Source: Lates calcarifer (lineage: Eukaryota; Chordata; Actinopteri; Centropomidae). Taken from it: a stretch of DNA of 64,000 nt. A program made the position numbers and the translations under genes. Below, one piece after another: positions 1-10,578 of the stretch. How positions within the stretch are numbered: position 1 is the stretch's first letter; every line of letters begins with the position of its first letter. The stretch spans positions 153,589 to 217,588 of the forward strand of contig NC_066850.1 of the NCBI RefSeq assembly GCF_001640805.2. The letters are read 5' to 3'. Below the pieces are notes generated by a model that did not search any database, was not told where the DNA came from, and worked only from the letters and a program-made list of their open reading frames with translations.

Positions 1-1612
1 CTGACTCTGATAATGTTTCCAATCACATCAATCAATAAATATTCACTGAAACAGCAGAGAGGGCTGATATTGATGACAGGGTTTGATTCACTGCTCATAT
101 TCATCTTTGGAAACTGTCTCTTCCCTCCAGTCAGAGTTTAACTGTCTCTGAAACTCAGGCAGCCAAACTAAACCTCATCTGACCAACTCACAGCAGCAAG
201 AAGATTTTCATAGACTCACTCATCAGGTCTCGTTGTTCTGGTCTCAGGTTCTTTGGTTAATGCATCTCGTCCCATTGATCTGATTTCCAGAGAAAACAAA
301 ACAGAAAAGAAATTAAACCACGTCTTTGTCACCACAGCTGTGAAGTAAAAGAAACAATAAAAACTGTTGATCAAGTCTGGACAGGCCTGATCCCAAACCA
401 CCACCAGATCAGGTTACACTGATGGAGGGGGAGAGTAGAAATGGAAATTATGGGATGTCCTCACCACTGTACTGGAACAAGGAAGCAGCCGTCACCACGG
501 CAACAGATAGATGCTCTGCTGATATGGCTGTGTCGTCTTTTCCTCCGTCCCTGTGACGACATAACAACATAACAGTACTGGTTTTGGTCCAAACAGCATC
601 AGGAAGCAGGAACAAACAGACACTCAGATAAAACAGTTACCTGTGTGCCTTTGATGAGTCACAGTGAGTCTGTTTACCTGTAAACCTCTGTTTTCTTTCT
701 GACCTTAGGGTCAGTTGTTCTTTCCAATGTCAACATCCTAACATCCTAACATCACAAGGCTATGAACTGTGGGTAATTCCCTCCTGAAGAGTCTGAGATG
801 CAGAGACAGTCCTGCACCTGATGATCTGACAGAGAGACAGACCTGAGTCCTCAAAGTCTGAGAGTCTGAGACTGTGGATGATCAGTCTCAGTGAATCTGT
901 TAAACCTGAAACTCTGTTTCATTCATGTCTACAGTCTGTTATTGTGTCGTCCTGACTGTCCAAAACCTGCTGAATCTATTTCCTGTCCTGTTTGTCCGTC
1001 CTGAGGGCTGCGGTTGAATAGTCAAAAAAAATCTCCTCTCCTGACCACTTTTCCTCGACCTCAGTGGAAAACATTTTGATGTGAAGGAAAGATGTGAAGG
1101 AGGATTGATAAGGACTTAGGAAAACAGCAATGTTTAGAGAATCTGACTGCTGTAAAACTCTGCTGTCTTCAAACCTTTAAACCTTAACTTTATTTCTACC
1201 AGATGAAGACCTGTACAGAGACAAACTGCTGTAGACTCCAGTTCAATAAGGTTTCCTGTCCAACACAAATCACAGGAACAGTAAACAGTTACTGACCGGA
1301 AACAACAACAATACAGATACTGTTCAAAATAAAAACAAACAGATTGAAATGAAACCTAATTTCTTTGTATAATATTTAGTTGCGATGATAATAAAAACTA
1401 TGAATTAAATCAGTGTGTTCTTCGTGATGACTCCTGACTAGATCTGAAAGAGAAGAAATCTGGAGCTCAGCCAGCTAGGAAGGATTTTCATCAGTTTATG
1501 ATAGAGTCACAAACATGTATGTGGTCCTGCTGCAGTGAAAATATGACAGTGCATCACTTTAAACACTGCTGTTGCTAGGAATCATGGGACATCATTCGCT
1601 CCTCTCTTTTGG
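1..1612. other. Non-coding 5' flank of the left duplication unit
   Basis: No convincing gene is visible. Positions 1 to about 1265 are almost the same as 15296-16555, with long stretches that are identical. In the right unit this segment lies just downstream of the ADP-ribosyltransferase gene, so the window seems to begin just past the 3' end of another copy of that gene. The short open frames here are simply repeated in the other copy and show no splice or family signal. Confidence 0.7.
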
Positions 1613-1615
1613 TAA

Positions 1616-1905
1616 AGTCAAGTCAAATTTTATTTATATAGCGCCAATTCACAACAGAAGTTATCTCGAGGCACTGTACATATAGAGCAGGTCTAGACCG
1701 TACTCTTTATCTTATAAAGTTTACAGAGAGAAACCCAACAGATCCCACCATGAGCAGCACTAGGCGACTGTGGCAAGGCAAAACCTCCTTTAAGAGGCAG
1801 AAACCTCGAGCAGAACCGGACTCAAGGTGGGCGACCATCTGCCTCGACCGGTTGGATTTAGACAGAAAGAGAGGGGGGTGGGGGAATGGGGTAGGAGAAA
1901 GACAA
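1616..1905 (-). mobile_element. 3' end fragment of an L2-type LINE (or a SINE sharing its tail)
   Basis: This segment is the reverse complement of the 3' end of the LINE at 38085-39780. It shares the block beginning TTTTATTTATATAGCGCC, the stretch that reads as a Gly-Arg-rich tail, and the block around TCTAGACC. It is absent from the right duplication unit because that copy carries a deletion across it. Confidence 0.75.
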
Positions 1906-1937
1906 CATTGCAGATACACAGACTAAGTCAAAATGTA

Positions 1938-1990
1938 AATAGTAGTAGTAGTAGTAGTAGTAGTAATAATAATAATAATAATAGTAATAA
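1938..1990. repeat. (GTA)n/(ATA)n trinucleotide microsatellite
   Basis: A run of AGT units grades into AAT units directly after the LINE tail. Confidence 0.9.
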
Positions 1991-2608
1991 TTATTATTAC
2001 AGCTAAAGGAATAATAATGACAAACAATGGTACATTAATAGCACTAACACTATCAATAACACTAGTAAATGTTTAATTATTGTTGCATCATGGGTTGAGC
2101 TGGATCACAGGAGCAGCAGAAGCCTCTCCAGCTCTGGAGGCAGAACCCTGCAGTGAGAGACAGTAGCAAGGAAGCTCAAGTGTCTCCTCTGCTAAAGGAG
2201 ACAAGATAGGAAGTACTGAAGTTCCTTTTCTAACATGACCTGGAGCAGCTCTGATCACTGACACTCACCTCAGTTTGAACCTACAGAAGTGATAAACATG
2301 ATTGGACCGCAGTCCAACGAGGGGATGGTTCAGGTCTGATCCAGCTCTGACTTTAGGTTAGACTGGAAGTCTCTCTCTCATTTTATCTACTTATTTTAAT
2401 TTTCTCTGACCTGTGTTGTATTTACAGACAAACCAAACTCAGACTTGGTCATCATCGTCATCATTGTTTCTTTTTTCTTTAACAGAGAATTAGAAGCAGC
2501 CTGTGACTCTGAGCTGATTCTCTCGGTCTGACCTCCAGGTGTTTCTAATCAACAGGTGAGGACTGAAGAGTCAGAGCAGCAGCTCAGTCTGTGCTGATCC
2601 TCAGAGAC

Positions 2609-5600
2609 ATGAAGGCGACTGATCTGCTCTCAGTTTGTCTGCTTCTTCTTCAGACAGGTGAGAAACTCACTTCATCCTCAGCACAGGTCAAAGTGTTATC
2701 ACCTCATGTTAAAGTCTGATGTGTGTCTGTGCAGCTGGATTCAGTCTGAAACCGTCAAACACAACGGATCACCATAACAATAACAACAACAACAACAACA
2801 ACAACCACACAGCTGCTGCTGCTGCAGGTCAGGATCTGTTCATGTTCAGTACAAACAGATTCAGCTCAAAGCAGACGAACTCTGAAGTCACTTTAACTCA
2901 GGTTATAGTTTCAGAGCTGCTGATGTTTCTCTTTGTTTCCTCAGGATTGAACCTGAATCATCTGAATGTGACGATAAATGGAAGTTTCTCTGAACACTTT
3001 GGATTCAGTGGTACGTTCAAAAACCTTAAACATTAAGTCTGGAACTGATCTACATCTTTGTCAGATCAGATGATCAAAACAAATTACGTTTGTTTACGTT
3101 TTTATTCATTGCAAAATGTTTTAGAAAAATGTAAATATGTGAGATTCATGATCTGTTAGTTTTGGTTTCATGTTGAAATTTTGTGAGAGCCCTACACAAT
3201 CTGGACTGAGACCAGACCAAGGTTTGGTCCTTTGGTCCAGACCCTGGTCTGAGGACCCTTTCATATCTGCTGTTGGTTTGGACCAAACAACGTTGGTGTG
3301 AAAGGTTCCTCAGATACAATAAAAACCTTCTGAAAGTTTTAAAACACTTTACATTTTGTAATTTCTTTCTGTTGTTAATTCACTGATCTCAGACACTCTA
3401 ATTTGTTAACTTGCTGATCTCAGACCCTCTAACTCATTAACTCGTTGATGTCAGACCTGGCCGGGGTCCGGTCCTTCAGTCCAGAGCAGGAGATGGAGTC
3501 TAGGATCATCGGGGGTCAGGAGGCCTGGGCTCACTCATGGCCCTGGCAGGTTTCTCTTCGTTTTGCCACCATGCCGGCCTGTGGGGGCGCCATCATCAGC
3601 CCGCTGTGGGTCATCTCTGCTGCTCACTGCTTCAAAAGGTCAGAGGTCATCAGCTCTTTGGTTTCTGACACAGCAGAGGTCAACAGGTTCTGATCGGCCA
3701 ACAAACATCACACGTCAGATTTTTTCACAGTTAAACAGATGAAAAACACTTTTCTTCATCACTGTTGAAATGATTTCACTGTTTAAACGTTACGTTGACC
3801 TCTGACCTCTCACTCTGTGAGAACAACATCTGTCTCAACAGCTGCTGAATAAACCTGTTTACAGATACAACAAAGCTTCTTTCTGGACTGTTCTGGCTGG
3901 AAAACACGACCTGGATAATCCTCATGAGGCAGGACAACAGGTCAGACACATTGATCCTTCACTGATTAATCAGATCAGAAAATCAGAGTGATTGACTCTG
4001 AACAGTTCTGTGCAAAAATTTTAGGTACTTTGGATGTTTTTACTCACATCATTCATCAGTGCTATCAGGGGCAGGTTCCCATGACCTGGTACAAAAACCT
4101 TCACTCAACTGAGGAAACAGATGTGTAAAATCTGTTTTCAAACTCTTGTTGGTCGTTCAGGAGGTTGGAGTCTCAATGATCATCAACCACTATGGCTACA
4201 ACACTCGGACTAAAGAGAGTGACATGGCTCTGCTGAAGCTGCAGCGACCTGTGGTCTTCAACCAGTTCGTCAGACCCATCGACCTCTGGATGACTCCGCT
4301 GCCTGTCCACAGGAAGTGCACCATCACCGGCTGGGGCTCCACCCGAGAGAGTGAGGACACGTTCAGACTCGTTTCTAGAACTCCTCAACCTGAAGGACCT
4401 GATGTTTGTCGTTCTCTCCTCAGATGGTCCTCGAGTGAACAGACTGCAGGAGGTGAATGTGACCATCCTGCCCACTGACGTCTGTAACCAGTACTACCTC
4501 GGGAGGATCAGGTCCTCCATGTTCTGTGCTGGGAAGGACGGAGGAGGAGCTGATGCCTGTCAGGTGAGACCCAAGAAGATTCAGGATCTGGACTCTGGTC
4601 AGAGACAGATGAGAGCAATCATGACAGAATCTGTGTCGTCCTGTCGTCTTTTCACAGTCCTGATTTGTCTCTGCTCTGTTTCTCTGTACCTCTGTCCTCT
4701 CTGGTCTCAGGGGGACTCCGGAGGTCCTCTGTCCTGCTTCACCGGCAGCAGGTACGAGCTGGCAGGTCTGGTGAGCTGGGGAGTCGGATGTGGTCGAGCC
4801 AAAAGACCAGGAGTCTACACCAAACTCCAGCAACACACTCCGTGGATCTACGACGTCATGAGTAAGTTTCTCAGATAATCCAACACCTGAGACTTTACCT
4901 GTCAGAGGATCATGGTCTGTTTGATTTTTACAGGTGATCAGAACAGAGTTTACACAGACGACCTCACTAACAAAGGTACGTTTAACCTCACACACTTTCA
5001 TCTTACACACTGATCCACCACCCTGTACAGATCTGACAAACCCTATCTATCAAACAACCTGATGCTGAGTCCTCAGTCCAGCTCTGTGTGCCTGTTGTTC
5101 ACCTGGATGACAGAGGACAGGTGTGGTGAGCAGCAGAGCTCCAGCTGTGATCACGCTCTGGGCCTCGTTGGTCTCTCCATGTCCCAGGACGGTGAGGTGT
5201 CAGTGGAGAACGTGACGGAGTCCTGCCCCTTCTTCTGGCCCTGGCACGTCAGTCTCCAGTCCAACGGACGCCATTACTGCAGCGGAGCGCTCATCCACCG
5301 CCACTGGGTCATCACCGCCAAACACTGTAACGTCAGGTAGATCAATGGTGTTCCTGCTAACGGCTGGTTCCTCCTCTGTTAACCCTAACCCTAACTGTCT
5401 GTCCCTGCAGAGCTAAAGAGGACGTTGTGGCTCTGGGAGTCCATGACCTCCGGTTCTCCTCGTCTCAAACTGTCCCTGTGGATGGAGTCTTCAACTTGCC
5501 ACAGGACGGCAGCTTCCCGCCGAAATCTGACCTGTCTCTGGTCCGCCTCAGCGTTCCTGCCAGATTCAGTAAGAAAACAGTTTAACTAAGATCCCTCCTC

Positions 5601-6259
5601 AGTGTCGTACAGATCGATGAGACTGTGGTTCTGTCTCCAGACCCTCAGGTGTCTCCGGTTTGTGTCCCTGACGAGGACGAGGAGCTCGACAACAGCTGGC
5701 ACTGCGTCACGACTGGGTGGGGGGCTGTGAAAACCACAGGTGACCTCAGTGTTTCTACATGTACAGGTGGAGACAGGTGGAGCTGAAACAACCAGAATGA
5801 AGCTTCACTCTTCTTTCCTGTGCAGGTGACGTTGATCCGGATCGCCTGCACCATGTTGGACTGACTCTGGTTAATCAGACCACCTGTAGACAGAAGTGGG
5901 GGGGGCTCGTCACTGACTCTCACATCTGTTCACATCCTGCGGGCTCCACCTCCTGCATGGTAATCAAACAAACAAACATGGCTGCCATGATCCCTGCTGC
6001 TTAACCTGGTAAACGCTGGGATCAGACGTCACATCTCAAACAGTACGTTAACACGACTCACCTTCCAGGTAACGACACCTCGTGTTTTCCTCCGCAGGGC
6101 GACTCTGGAGCTCCTCTGTTCTGTCGGAAACACCATGTCTACTTCCTGTTTGGTGTGGTCACATGGGGCAGCGGGCGCTGTGCTGCAGACAAACCGTCCG
6201 TCTTCACCAGAATATCTGATTATGATTCATGGATCACTGAGGTGACTGAAGACACGTGA
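2609..6259 (+). CDS. Secreted two-domain trypsin-family serine protease (ovochymase/polyserase-like), left copy, intact
   Basis: Fourteen exons join in frame: 2609-2657, 2735-2827, 2945-3010, 3455-3638, 3865-3940, 4161-4350, 4424-4563, 4711-4861, 4934-4975, 5114-5336, 5411-5568, 5641-5739, 5826-5959 and 6098-6259, giving about 588 residues. The start encodes [16 protein letters not shown], a plausible signal peptide. Next come a poly-Asn and poly-Ala spacer, then protease domain 1 with activation site RIIGG, AAHC, SDMALL and GDSGGP. The residue six before the catalytic Ser is Asp, which in chymotrypsin-fold enzymes predicts cleavage after Arg/Lys. Domain 2 keeps AKHC, SDLSLV and GDSGAP but has no IVGG-type activation site and has Thr at the specificity position. 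Ovochymases have CUB domains; none is seen here, so the family name is tentative. The product should be extracellular. The stop codon overlaps an AATAAA. Confidence 0.85.
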
Positions 6260-6264
6260 ATAAA
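6259..6264 (+). terminator. AATAAA polyadenylation signal overlapping the protease stop codon
   Basis: The last A of the TGA stop is the first A of AATAAA. The same arrangement is kept in the right copy at 19312-19317. Confidence 0.6.
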
Positions 6265-6734
6265 GTAACTGAACCAGAAGCTGTTTGTCCTCAGGTCTGT
6301 GAACCAATCAGCTTCAGTTTAACCAGAAACATCTCTATATATCACTACTATGACGTTTCTCTGAGGTTTTCACTTCTTGTTGGATTTTATTTGATAGGGA
6401 AAAAAAACACTAGAAACAAAATGGAGCTCAAATCTTCATTTTTTAAAATCAACATTGATTTTTTTCAGTTACAAATGATTCATTTTCGTCTACAGATTCA
6501 TAAAACTCAAGGGGTAAAAACAAAGTTTAAATTTTCAAACCAATCAGATGAGAAACCGAAATGTTCCTCGGCAGAAACACCCGAGAGCACCTGAACGCAT
6601 CATGACTGTTGGTTTTCTGTGAGAGTGGGTCCTCCACCTGCTGCCTGAGCCCGTCACTTCACCTGAACCAGGAGCCAGAGTTTCATCAGTTTAGAGGAGA
6701 AAACTCGGAGCAGACGTCAGCAGAGAGTTTAACC
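6260..6734. other. Convergent intergenic spacer, protease 3' end to stab2 pseudogene 3' end
   Basis: No gene is seen. It matches 19313-19870, but the left copy lacks a short block present there (about 19345-19460). Confidence 0.6.
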
Positions 6735-9408
6735 TCAGCTGTCCTGCAGCAGGTCGTACGCTCCTCCGTTCACCACCTCGTGTTTGTCCTCCACCTGCAG
6801 ACAGTGTCTGTGGTTACACCTGGACACCTCAGAGTCAGCAGTTTAAGACTGAGGTTTATGATGATGCTGATGTGTGGGGAGGCTGAGACTCACTGGGACG
6901 TCAGGCGTTTCTGGAGCTGCTTCGTAAACTGGGTTACAGATGCTGCGACCGCCATCTGCAGGTGGAGCCTCTTCCCCCTCCCCCTCCTCCTCCTCCTCCT
7001 GTCAGAGGTCAAAGGTCAAAAATGTCTGGATCAAACACTTTTCAAGGTCTTTTATTAAAAAATAAAAAAATCTATGAGACTAATGACTGAACTGAACCTG
7101 TGTCAAAGTCAAACAGATGAATCTTAATTTCTTAAACTGATGATGATGTTTTTATAAATGTCATCAGAACAGTGGTGTTCATCTGTGAAGATTATCTGAA
7201 CTGTAGTTGGTTTATTTTCTGGAATAATCCAGAGCCTGACGTCACAGCAGGACTGAGAATCAACTGGACACACTCTGACCTTGAAGCAGTGGAAGTGGAA
7301 GGGTTTGGAGGTGTGGGTGTAGAAGTGGTAGCCGACGAAGACGACCCCCCCCAACCAGGACAATCAGCAGAACCACTCCGACCCCCATCCCCGCCTTGTG
7401 CGCCATGTGCATCTGCAGAGCCGATCGGAGACTGTTAATGTCTTGTTACCTGTCGGAATGAATCAATGCTGTGTTGCTATGACAACACTCACCTCGTGGC
7501 GAGGAGGCGGGGCTTTCAGGGGGCCCTGGAGAACATGTATGATCCCGTTTGATGCCAGGATGTCCAAGCTGGTGACGAAGCAGTCGTTGATGTAACGAGA
7601 CGACTGAGGAGACATGAATGTTTCAAACTTTACTGACTCGTCAAACTGACTCTGGTCCTGATCCAACTGCCGTTCTTCAGCTGGCTGAGAGGCAGCGCCT
7701 GACCCTCGGACAGGTGGAACTCAATGTCCCTCTGAGACAGAGTCTGTAGGACAGGTGAGGAGAGGCGATGAGAGGTGAGGAGAGGTGAGTTCAGGTACAG
7801 TACCTGTTGCAATGACTCACCTGGTTGTCGGGGAGGCCGTCATTGTCGGGGACAAACAATGTGGACTGGACCGTCAGGTTACTGAGATGCTTCACAAACC
7901 GACTCCCGGACTCAGATGACTCAGAGTAATTCAGGATTTGCTGAAGAAAAAAAAACGTGTTTTTACAGGGGAGGAGGTGATGGTAGAGGTTCCACCTGAA
8001 GACAGGTAAACACCACGTTTTCTTTTTTAAACTGCTCCTGGTTCAGTGGATGGACGTCTCGGACTCACTGTGAAGAAGTTGGAAAAGGTGGGCGTGGCTC
8101 TGAGCACCTGCAGCAGGTTTCCTGTGCAGGTGAAGCCGTCACCAATGTAGCCGGTCTTACACTCACACTTCACCTCTGAAACAGACCACAGCCGATCAAT
8201 ACATCACAACTGATCAACTGATCGATGAACCTTCACTATCCTCTTCCTCGCTCACCCTTCATCCTGTAGCAGAACGTGTCCCAGGCCTCGCTCAGGTTCT
8301 TGCGGACTCCGTAGTCCACAATGCCGACGTGTCCGAAGCCACAGTTGGGTGGAGTCAGCAGGCAGTCGATGCCATAGGCGATCCCGCCGTTAAAGACGAG
8401 GTGTCTCTGAACGATCCAACACCATCATTCACAAAGATTTCTCCCTGTTCAGAAACAAACGTTAAATCAGACCCAATGTCACCTGTGTGATCTCTGCCAC
8501 CGTCGTACTCACGATATCGTCCATCCCTCCACAGGTGAAGGAGAGCGGCGAGCCCTGCAGAGTCCGACCTAAGTCCAGGTGGATCAGACCTTCAGCGTAA
8601 ATCTGAGTTAGAGAAAAACAGAGAATCTCATCAGTCAGGAGTCCTTCTGTTCAGACGTTTGGTGAGAAGATTAAATGTTGGTTTCAGTTCTCCACCTTCT
8701 GCGCCTGCAGGATGTGGTACTTCAGGTACTCCACCAGCTGAGGTCGGTTGTGTTGATGGAACAGGAAGTCCTCCTGCTCCTGCGGCAGAGACGCCATGAT
8801 GGCATCTGAGGGCAGGAAGATGGTCACAGGCTGATACATCCCATCGTTCACCAGGTCCATCACACCTGTGTCCTGAAACGCAGGTAAACCCCTGTCAGAA
8901 TTAGGGATGCACCAATACCACATTTCTTCAATTCCAGTACAAGTACAAGTACTTACATTTGAGTACTTGCCGATATGAGTACAGATACGAGTACTTATTA
9001 ATGCCATTACACTTGATACATTCACTTGAAAACGTGTTTTATTTTCATCAGATATTGTTTCATTCTCTGGCTGTAAGAAATTGCACTTTGAAATAACACC
9101 ACACCGCCGACATTGCTCCTCCTTGCTCTCAATTAGCACCTGACCACCCAAGTGAAAGTCACACTGGTATCGGGTGCTGTGGTATCAGGACACCTTTACA
9201 AGTACGAGTACTGTACAGGAACAGGGTATCAGACCCAATACCCGATACCGGTATTGGTATCGGTATTGGTGCATCCCTAGTCAGCATGAGACTGAAGCCT
9301 GAGAGAGAGGAGGAAACACGACGAGTCAAAGAGTTTAAACGTCTCACCTGGAGCAGTTTGTAAAAGGTTTTATAACGTGACGTTCGGCCACGTCGGTCAG
9401 GTTCAGCT
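6735..9408 (-). pseudogene. stab2: stab2 pseudogene, part A (homologous to stab2 exons 69-62 and 53-50)
   Basis: The segment parallels 19871-24660 of the intact stab2 gene. It holds relics of the tail exons, the transmembrane exon (about 7291-7420), fas1-7 exons, one fused exon at about 8266-8410, and fas1-6 exons. Disabling changes are visible. The transmembrane exon has eight C where the intact gene has seven. The exon matching intact exon 65 has lost its 5'-left half near 7630. The Link-domain exon is joined directly to the exon matching intact exon 53 near 8346, removing everything between. The exon matching intact exon 50 has lost one base (about 9375). A MITE sits between the last two relics. 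It cannot encode a receptor. Confidence 0.9.
8902..9279. mobile_element. hAT-type MITE with perfect 18-bp terminal inverted repeats
   Basis: The left end TAGGGATGCACCAATACC and the right end are exact reverse complements. The element is flanked by 8-bp direct repeats, GTCAGAAT and GTCAGCAT, which differ by one base and fit a hAT target-site duplication. The interior has short GTAC and GGTATTG-type repeats and no transposase frame. The equivalent stab2 intron at about 24528 is empty, so the insertion came after the tandem duplication. Confidence 0.85.
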
Positions 9409-9726
9409 ACACCCTGCTCAGGTGTAGGTGGTTATTTCAGCTTGGTTTGGTTATTGACTGACAATTCTCTGACTCCCTTTTGACCAATAAAATGGATAAG
9501 ACTTTAAAATCTTTATTAAACAACAACTCTGCTTTGTTCTGTTTGTGTCTTTAATTACAGATGTTCAGTCTAAACAGATGTGAAGAACACCTGATTTAAA
9601 GCAGCTATTCAGTAAAGTAGAAAAATAACATGTATCGAGAAGGGTTGAGATCTGAACTCGCCACAAAAGAAAATGGACTAATGCTAAATTTCCTCAGTAA
9701 AAGTAAAATGCAGAATGCTTTTTAAA
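9409..9726. other. Unassigned segment between stab2 relic and repeat R1
   Basis: The sequence does not match the intact stab2 locus after about 9410 and holds no frame I can support. It may be part of the same inserted element as repeat R1 and the two ORFs. Confidence 0.4.
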
Positions 9727-10078
9727 GTGACTTGCTAAAAAGTAATCATACAGCTGCATGATTTGTGATAAGCGAGAAGTTTTAGGTATCACGATGACTA
9801 GCGATAAACGATAACGAGAGAATGAGTTGAGACATGCCTGTGTTGGAAAGTCTCTGAAAGCCTGCAGAGGCCAAAAAGAGAAGTAAGTCTTTACACTGTA
9901 AGTGGTATGAAGAGAGAGTGTGACACCAATGAATGTGATTTAAACAAATTATTTTAATAACAAATATAAAATTATTGTATGACTGTACTGATGATTATGG
10001 AATTAAATGTGTTGAGAATATCTGTGAAAGACATGAATATGATACAGAGTAGAAGAGACGGTATGTGAGCTGAGTGAT
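9727..10078. repeat. Dispersed repeat R, copy 1
   Basis: About 350 bp closely matching 12406-12754, in the same orientation. It includes the blocks CAGCTGCATGATTTGTGATA and TAGCGATAAACGATAACGAG. Copy 1 runs straight into the ORF1 fragment; copy 2 is cut off by a LINE tail at exactly the same internal point. Confidence 0.85.
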
Positions 10079-10551
10079 TGGTTGGATTGGAGCAGCTTCT
10101 GCTGAAGGCCCTCGAGAGGGCATTTGACTGGGCAGGAAACATGGGCTTTGGGAGAGTGGTCGTCTGCACTGACAGCCTGAGGTCCAACAACCTGTCGTGG
10201 GAAGAGGCTGAGAAAGCCGCCCTTGGAGTGGTAAAGATGTACATTAATATGGCACACGGGTGGAGTCCTCTCAGAGAATTTGTGGTTGTGACAGCCCCTG
10301 AACAGGATGCTGAACACAAAAAGAGAGCCCTGGCCCTCCTAAGTAGTGAGAAAGAGGCCAGAGCTGAGTTGAGTAAGAAGACAGAAGACCTGGTAGAGCC
10401 AGGGAAGCCGAGCTACACGCCACAGGCAACAACCAAGCCCAAGAACGCCGAAGCCAAGTCCCCGCGGGGGAGCTACACCCTGAAGTTCGGCTTGGACGAG
10501 GCTGCAGGCAAGAGCCCTCAGCGAAGGGGGACTGATGAAGCTGACGACTAG
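10079..10551 (+). CDS. Unidentified ORF1 fragment, 5'-truncated
   Basis: An open frame of about 157 codons starts at the repeat R junction without an ATG; the first Met is about 21 codons in, at NMGFGRVVV. The N-terminal half looks folded and has two Trp-containing segments. The C-terminal half is rich in Lys, Glu, Ser and Pro and looks disordered. I do not recognise the family. There is no CCHC knuckle, no reverse-transcriptase motif and no transposase signature. It stops 27 bases before ORF2 on the same strand. Codon use is more G/C-rich than the flanks. Possible sources are an unknown transposon, a retroelement gag, or an ancient viral insertion. Confidence 0.4.
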
Positions 10552-10578
10552 GACGACGGATCCTAACTGAATACAAGA

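Noticed and set aside
216..404. Minus-strand frame repeated at 15505-15693
   Set aside because: It is conserved only because the whole segment is duplicated. There is no splice signal, family resemblance or leader.
4420..5010. Minus-strand frame of 196 codons
   Set aside because: It is antisense to the exons of the intact protease gene and crosses their introns.
5380..5396. Telomere-like CCCTAA repeats (also near 18435, 50318, 51762 and 53766)
   Set aside because: Only two or three units each; too short to mean an interstitial telomere.
2609..6259. Naming the protease as a specific ovochymase ortholog
   Set aside because: No CUB domains are visible and the two-domain layout is shared by several protease groups, so only a family-level name is justified.
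8684..9151. Long minus-strand frame joining a fas1 relic to upstream sequence
   Set aside because: Its upstream half is the MITE, and the fas1 exon ends at its acceptor near 8874. The read-through is accidental.
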